Shown here: positions 7,202-11,179 of the stretch, one piece after another
Layout of the letters: every line of letters begins with the position of its first letter
Numbering within the stretch: the stretch's first letter is position 1
From: CAZIPZ01 sp964541075
GTDB lineage: Bacteria > Acidobacteriota > Terriglobia > 20CM-2-55-15
Direction: 5' to 3'
Length of the DNA stretch: 11,179 nt
NCBI GenBank assembly: GCA_964541075.1
Contig: CAZIPZ010000134.1
Location: 1 to 11,179 of the forward strand
Notes under the pieces: model-generated
Seen by the model: only the letters and a program-made list of their open reading frames with translations
Databases searched by the model: none
Told to the model about the DNA's origin: nothing
Position numbers and translations under genes: made by a program

Positions 7202-10161
7202 AATGCTTGCCCCAGTGTGATGAAAATCTGTGTCGCCTTAATTCCGGAAATCTTGTTGAGGTTGCGGCCTATGTCCATCCGGACCGGACCGACGGGAGTG
7301 GCATAGCGAATGCCCAGGCCGGCGGAATTTGTGTAGTTTGAGAAGAAATCCTGGAAACCGATCTTTTCATAGACATTCCCGCCATCGTAAAAAGCCACGA
7401 GGCCTAGGCCTTTCTTCATCGGCATCGGAATCCGAAATTCTGAATTGAGAATGATTAGTTGCACTCCGCCTCTTGGAACGCGAATCAGCGCGCACGTCGA
7501 CGGATCCCCCGGGTCAACGCAGGCTGGAATCGTGCTCTGAGGCCCGGCGCCGTTGAGCGGAAAACCACGCAGCGTACTGCCGCCGCCGGTAAAAAATTTT
7601 TGACTGAGAGGCACCCGACTGCCTGCCAAAGCCTGTTCGAGGCCCACGCGAAGACTGTTGGCCCAAATGATCCCGCTATGAATGTCCTGGTAATACGCGG
7701 CCTGAGACACCGCCTTTGCAAAACTGACATCGGACCCCAGCAGCCGCGGATTCAGATCGACCTGGATGCTGAGATAGTTTCCTTTGCGGGCATCCAGAAT
7801 ATTGTCCCGGGTATCCCGAGTATAGGTTCCCGAAATCGTCGACAGGCGAGTATGCAGATCTTCCAACGGGACGAGTTCTGGAATCACTAGATGCGTAAGC
7901 CGGGTCTCCGTATACGCGTATCGAGCAAACAGGTTGCGTGTGTTGTCCTTGCCGAGCGGTCGTTGGAGCTGGACTCCAGCCTGACCTTCTCTCGATGTGA
8001 ATATCGGATTCTCTTTGTTGTGTTCGCCAAGAACGGTGAGGTTTGACGTCCAGTTTGTCCAACGCAGGTTCGGATTTGTGTATGAGAAGGTAGCCCTACG
8101 GTTGAGCGGAGCAGCCAGAACGCCGACGGTGATAGTCTCCGCTTTTCCGCGGACGTTGGTGCGTGTGTACTGAAAATTGGCGCGCGGGCCGAAGAACGAG
8201 CGCTGGCTTGTCTTGAAGGTCGAGGGCAAGCCCACGGGAGGCAGTCCGGGCGCCGCTACAGTCCCCGTAGGAACGCTCCCACCGCGATTGACCATTTCCA
8301 ATCCAAACCCATATCTAAGTGAGTTTCGTCTGGATTCATGCACACGGATGATCACATCTTCTTTATCCTGAGATGTAATCTGCCGCCGCGGATTTATCTG
8401 AGCCCAATCGAAAACCCCGGTTGTATATAACCGGGATTCGGACATGAGGATCTCGCTTTCTTTCAGCGGGCGGCCTGCTCGAAGTTCATTTGCCCCTTTG
8501 TCAATCAAGGCCTGTTGCGTTCGCTGGCGGCCGAGAGTGACGATCGAGTTGGCATGAACCTGCGGCCCTTCGGTAATGGAGTAAACGACATTAAACTTGT
8601 GCGGGTCGCCAGGCAGTGGCTGGCTGTCAACGCGAAACGCCGCGGTCAAGTAACCCGCCTCGAAGTAGTGGGTCATTATCTTGTTGCGGTCATCGTCAAT
8701 GTTCTTTTGCGAGTATGGCTGTCCCGGTCCGAGACGCAACCCATCGGGTGCAAGTTGAGTTAAGGGTAAGCGCTGGTTTCCGGCGATCTGAAAGGATGCG
8801 ACCGTGTCTCTCGGTCCCTCTTCTATAACAAAAGTAACGACGACCTTGTCGTTATGCGTTGCGAACTGCGGCCGCACTCTGACCTCGTTGAATCCGGCAG
8901 CCTGATAGTGTCCCGTGAGCATCTTCGCACTCCTCTCATCGTACTTTCCCCGAGAGAGAAAGCCCGCCTTGTTCACAAGAACATGCTGCTCCAGTTCGTC
9001 TTCGCTCAAGTGTTCATTGCCGACGAATTCAACGTCTTCGATCTTTTTTCGAGGGCCTTTCTCGATCCGATATGTGATGTCTTCAACGCCGACATTTGGC
9101 GCGCTCTCTGCTTTCACACGCACATCAAAGTAGCCTTTGGATGTGAAGTGGGAGATGAGGTTTTGCCGCCCCTCTTGAATAAGTTCAGGCGTTAGGCCGT
9201 TTTCCTGATACATGGGTAGCAGCCTGTGTTTGGTCCAGGGCCACAAGTGTGCACCTTCCACTTTCACATTCACTCTTGGCCCCGGCACAGCATTGAAATG
9301 GATGTCGGCTCGATTCGTTGCAGGGTTGTAGTCTGCTCCCACCACGAGGATCTTCGCCGCGAGACGCTTTTCCTTTGTGAGCGCACTTTCGAGACGATTA
9401 GTCGCTTCCTGCAGCGTATTTAAAGAATATTTTTTTCCGGTGCGGATTGACCCGCCGAACAGGCGCGCACGCAGCGAGCGGAGTGAGCGTTCCAGCCGAT
9501 CCACTTCTTCAGGCGAGGGGCCAGTTATCAAAACTTCACCGAACCTTGCAGGACTCTTTAGCTTCGTACGGAAATGGACATCCACTAGGCCGTTAGCCTC
9601 ATCCAGGACAATGTCCGGATGAATCTCCGATTGGAAGAATCCATTCCGTCTGAAGAACGTCTCGAGCGAACTCCGAGCATTCTGCACGTCCACGTACGAA
9701 TATGGCTCGGGCGAAACGTAATTCGAAATCTGAAGTAATCGGGAATACGGGAAACGTTCAGCACCGGGAAACTGGTAAACGCCAAAATAGACGGCTGGAT
9801 GGAGCACGAACAGCACTCGCACGCCCTCGGCATCAGGACGCAGGTCAATGTGCACATCTTCAAAGAGGCCTGTTCGCTTCAGTCCTGTGATTGTTTCATC
9901 AATCCTGGACGGCGAAAAAGGCTCGCCGCTGCGCTGTGTGACAAGCGTCATCAACTCGCCGGGCTTCAAGTCCGGTCGTCCGGCAAGTTCCACCGATGAG
10001 ACGTTCTGTCCCTCGTAAGATAGTATTTCCGTTCTCTGCAAGGCGGGCGCCGGAGTCTGTGCGGCAATCGAGGCGACCCAGGCGAGGGCGATGAGGTTTG
10101 TGCTGAGTGCGAAGCTGAGCAATGGTTTCCAAGCTTTCGTGCGCGCTATACGCTTCCACAT
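7198..10161 (-). CDS. bamA: Omp85-family outer-membrane assembly factor, BamA-like, with seven POTRA domains
   Basis: A 987-residue outer-membrane protein. A signal peptide (about 1-34) is followed by seven POTRA-like segments by eye: about 44-122, 125-201, 204-293, 295-368, 370-448, 450-531 and 533-610. POTRA 4-7 are the clearest, each starting near a GPR/GPQ junction and containing a helix with a GYF/GFN/GYL/GVF motif. The beta-barrel spans about 613-987. It has the strand motif TRDTRDNILDARKGNYLSI (781-799), the loop-6 motif GGGSTLRGF (LRGF 864-867, matching the VRGF/LRGF signature) and a C-terminal beta-signal ending in Phe. E. coli BamA (about 810 residues, five POTRAs) and TamA (about 577, three) are shorter. 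The symbol bamA is given for family likeness: this could be the main BAM barrel or a dedicated TamB partner. The start ATG at 10161-10159 has a weak GGTGA site. The two cysteines 881 and 890 lie in a probable surface loop. Confidence 0.9.
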   Translation of the reverse strand: MWKRIARTKAWKPLLSFALSTNLIALAWVASIAAQTPAPALQRTEILSYEGQNVSSVELAGRPDLKPGELMTLVTQRSGEPFSPSRIDETITGLKRTGLFEDVHIDLRPDAEGVRVLFVLHPAVYFGVYQFPGAERFPYSRLLQISNYVSPEPYSYVDVQNARSSLETFFRRNGFFQSEIHPDIVLDEANGLVDVHFRTKLKSPARFGEVLITGPSPEEVDRLERSLRSLRARLFGGSIRTGKKYSLNTLQEATNRLESALTKEKRLAAKILVVGADYNPATNRADIHFNAVPGPRVNVKVEGAHLWPWTKHRLLPMYQENGLTPELIQEGRQNLISHFTSKGYFDVRVKAESAPNVGVEDITYRIEKGPRKKIEDVEFVGNEHLSEDELEQHVLVNKAGFLSRGKYDERSAKMLTGHYQAAGFNEVRVRPQFATHNDKVVVTFVIEEGPRDTVASFQIAGNQRLPLTQLAPDGLRLGPGQPYSQKNIDDDRNKIMTHYFEAGYLTAAFRVDSQPLPGDPHKFNVVYSITEGPQVHANSIVTLGRQRTQQALIDKGANELRAGRPLKESEILMSESRLYTTGVFDWAQINPRRQITSQDKEDVIIRVHESRRNSLRYGFGLEMVNRGGSVPTGTVAAPGLPPVGLPSTFKTSQRSFFGPRANFQYTRTNVRGKAETITVGVLAAPLNRRATFSYTNPNLRWTNWTSNLTVLGEHNKENPIFTSREGQAGVQLQRPLGKDNTRNLFARYAYTETRLTHLVIPELVPLEDLHTRLSTISGTYTRDTRDNILDARKGNYLSIQVDLNPRLLGSDVSFAKAVSQAAYYQDIHSGIIWANSLRVGLEQALAGSRVPLSQKFFTGGGSTLRGFPLNGAGPQSTIPACVDPGDPSTCALIRVPRGGVQLIILNSEFRIPMPMKKGLGLVAFYDGGNVYEKIGFQDFFSNYTNSAGLGIRYATPVGPVRMDIGRNLNKISGIKATQIFITLGQAF

Positions 10162-10185
10162 GTTTCACCGTTACAGAAAATGGGT

Positions 10186-10192
10186 TAGATTA
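10186..10192. promoter_or_regulatory. Overlapping divergent -10 elements between the Omp85 and HIT genes
   Basis: On the plus strand TAGATT (10186-10191) fits the TANNNT -10 pattern and ends six bases before the HIT ATG at 10198. On the minus strand the same bases read TAATCT (10192-10187), another -10 match. It would start transcription near 10180, leaving a leader of about 19 nt for the Omp85 gene. Neither direction has a convincing -35 hexamer. Because only 36 bp separate the two start codons, both promoters must lie in or next to this spacer, or reach into the opposite coding sequence. Confidence 0.35.
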
Positions 10193-10197
10193 CGGCA

Positions 10198-10545
10198 ATG
10201 CAGCAAACCTGTGTCTTTTGCCGAATCGTTCAGCGCGAGATTCCCGCAAAGATCGTGCACGAGGACGACATTGCGGTGGCATTTGAAGACCTACGGAAGC
10301 AGGCGCCCGTGCATTTTCTGATCATTCCAAGAAAGCACATCCCTACGCTGAACGATCTGACGCCAGAGGACAATAACCTCGTGGGACACTTGTTTCAGGT
10401 CGCCAAGCGATTAGCAGAGCAATTCAATATCCACGGGGATGGATATCGTGCTTTGTTCAATGTCAATGCTGGAGCGGGGCAGACGGTGTATCACATCCAT
10501 CTTCATGTCTTGGGTGGTCGTCCATTTATCTGGCCTCCGGGTTAG
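10198..10545 (+). CDS. HIT-family (histidine triad, HINT-like) nucleotide hydrolase
   Basis: A 115-residue protein of the usual HINT length. The histidine triad is HIHLHV at H99, H101 and H103 within GQTVYHIHLHVLGGRPF, followed by the WPPG C-terminus typical of HINT1-like proteins. C5 and C8 with H47 and H99 form the zinc-binding set found in many bacterial members. HINT proteins are cytoplasmic and cleave AMP from adenosine phosphoramidates and adenylated compounds; the physiological substrate here is unknown. No Shine-Dalgarno sequence precedes the ATG, and the candidate -10 box TAGATT sits so close that the message could be leaderless. The PilZ gene follows after 31 bp, suggesting co-transcription. 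Confidence 0.95.
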   Translation: MQQTCVFCRIVQREIPAKIVHEDDIAVAFEDLRKQAPVHFLIIPRKHIPTLNDLTPEDNNLVGHLFQVAKRLAEQFNIHGDGYRALFNVNAGAGQTVYHIHLHVLGGRPFIWPPG

Positions 10546-10576
10546 ACGCACAAACGGAGAGCGGAGCAAAACGCAA

Positions 10577-10936
10577 ATGTCTGGTGAGAACAAACGGCGT
10601 TCTGAAAGAGTCATTCCATTTTTGTCCGAGGAAGAAGTTGTACTGGTGCATGTGCCGACAGCAGAGCCTTATCTCGCGAAGATGCTCGATCTCAGCGATG
10701 TCGGAATGCTGCTGTACCTTCTGGTCGACGCCGGCCTTCCAGAACTTGGCGATTCCTGCAGGTTGTCCCTATACAACGCGGGCAGAGTGTTCGATGTGAT
10801 TGGGACGATCGCACGCAAAAACGGCCGGCTGGTTGCATTTGACTTTGTGGATCCCTCTCCTGAAGCGACAAAAGAAATTCAGGCAAAACTGATTCGCATG
10901 GAAGTCGAATGGATTCGCCTGAGCGGGGGCAGATAA
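10577..10936 (+). CDS. PilZ-domain protein (probable c-di-GMP binder)
   Basis: A 119-residue single-domain protein. RRSER at 7-11 gives the RxxxR motif and DLSDVG at 38-43 gives the D/NxSxxG motif, the two signatures with which PilZ domains hold cyclic di-GMP. The rest is a beta-rich body (VVLVHV, CRLSLY, FDVIGTIA, LVAFDFVD) and a C-terminal helix (97-112). The open frame extends upstream to 10439, but that part lies inside the HIT gene. ATG 10577, with GGAG at 10563-10566 ten bases before it, is therefore chosen. PilZ proteins couple c-di-GMP to motility, surface structures or polysaccharide output; no target is encoded nearby. The stop lies only five bases from the end of the convergent downstream gene. 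Confidence 0.85.
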   Translation: MSGENKRRSERVIPFLSEEEVVLVHVPTAEPYLAKMLDLSDVGMLLYLLVDAGLPELGDSCRLSLYNAGRVFDVIGTIARKNGRLVAFDFVDPSPEATKEIQAKLIRMEVEWIRLSGGR

Positions 10937-10941
10937 TCCCC

Positions 10942-11179
10942 TCACACACTACGGTCCAGTATGCACATGTTTCGAATCTGCGTGCGGTAGTGCTGCCGAA
11001 CTGTCAGGAAAAATCGCTGGTAGCCTTCGGATTGATAATCAGGATAGGTCCAAGGGAAGAACTGATAAGCGTTGTTCCGGAATTGCATCGTGACTTCGCC
11101 AAAGATCCCTGCTCCCAGATACATTCTGTGATAAAAATTCTTCGTGGATGCTAGCACCACCTTGGCGTGTTCGAGGTAA
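10942..11179 (-). CDS. Probable DUF4416 family protein, C-terminal fragment
   Basis: A frame open from the right window edge to a TGA at 10944-10942 encodes about 78 residues of a protein whose start lies beyond 11179. It begins YLEHAKVVLASTKNFYHR and contains YLGAGIFGEVTMQF, FFPWTYPDYQSEGY and FFLTVRQHYRTQIR. These resemble the conserved C-terminal part of DUF4416 proteins (LATTKD, HRIYLG, GIYAEVTL, WTYPDY, then an aromatic helix), as remembered without a search. The function of that family is not established. The internal GTG at 11160 is not needed as a start because the frame continues upstream. The gene is convergent with the PilZ gene and no terminator hairpin was seen between them. Confidence 0.65.
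   Translation of the reverse strand, partial: YLEHAKVVLASTKNFYHRMYLGAGIFGEVTMQFRNNAYQFFPWTYPDYQSEGYQRFFLTVRQHYRTQIRNMCILDRSV

Noticed and set aside
7459..7890. Plus-strand open frame of 143 codons inside the Omp85 gene
   Set aside because: Antisense shadow of the well-conserved barrel region, with an arginine-rich, non-family sequence.
10439..10576. Upstream extension of the PilZ frame
   Set aside because: These 46 codons overlap the HIT triad coding region and precede a better-placed ATG with a ribosome site at 10577.

Overview
The window most likely comes from a diderm, Gram-negative bacterium of the Acidobacteriota type. The reasons are an outer-membrane Omp85/TamB pair, a PEP-CTERM (exosortase-sorted) exported protein, a very large poly-HAMP signalling protein and a PilZ protein. 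The phylum is an inference from gene content; nothing here is a taxonomic marker. A run of exactly 100 N at 173-272 shows this is a draft or scaffolded assembly.

Layout from left to right. (1) 1-1650, minus: the N-terminal part of a soluble poly-HAMP sensor protein, probably a hybrid histidine kinase, built from 276-bp (92-aa) tandem units and broken by the N gap. Its C-terminus lies beyond the left edge. (2) 1651-2251: about 600 bp with no convincing gene but with three inverted repeats and weak promoter-like motifs, between the divergently arranged HAMP and PEP-CTERM genes. (3) 2252-3100, plus: a PEP-CTERM exported protein. (4) 3104-3143: a strong hairpin terminator usable in both directions. 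(5) 10161 down to 3170, minus: a two-gene operon of a seven-POTRA Omp85/BamA-like barrel protein followed by TamB, joined by a 4-base TTGA stop/start overlap. (6) 10198-10936, plus: a HIT-family (HINT-like) protein and a PilZ-domain protein, probably co-transcribed, starting only 36 bp from the divergent Omp85 gene. (7) 10942-11179, minus: the C-terminal part of a probable DUF4416 protein that runs off the right edge.

How the genes work together. The centre is an envelope-biogenesis operon. The Omp85 protein would insert beta-barrels into the outer membrane. TamB, anchored in the inner membrane, would span the periplasm, and the overlapping genes suggest 1:1 production of physical partners. 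The PEP-CTERM protein would be exported and processed by an exosortase encoded elsewhere. The HAMP protein (signal transduction) and PilZ protein (c-di-GMP binding) are regulatory, but nothing in the sequence ties them to the envelope genes.

No clearly new defence, mobile or RNA system is visible. The points most worth following are the seven-POTRA Omp85-TamB coupling, the near-exact register of the N gap within the HAMP repeat array, the very compact divergent promoter at 10162-10197, and the palindrome cluster upstream of the PEP-CTERM gene.
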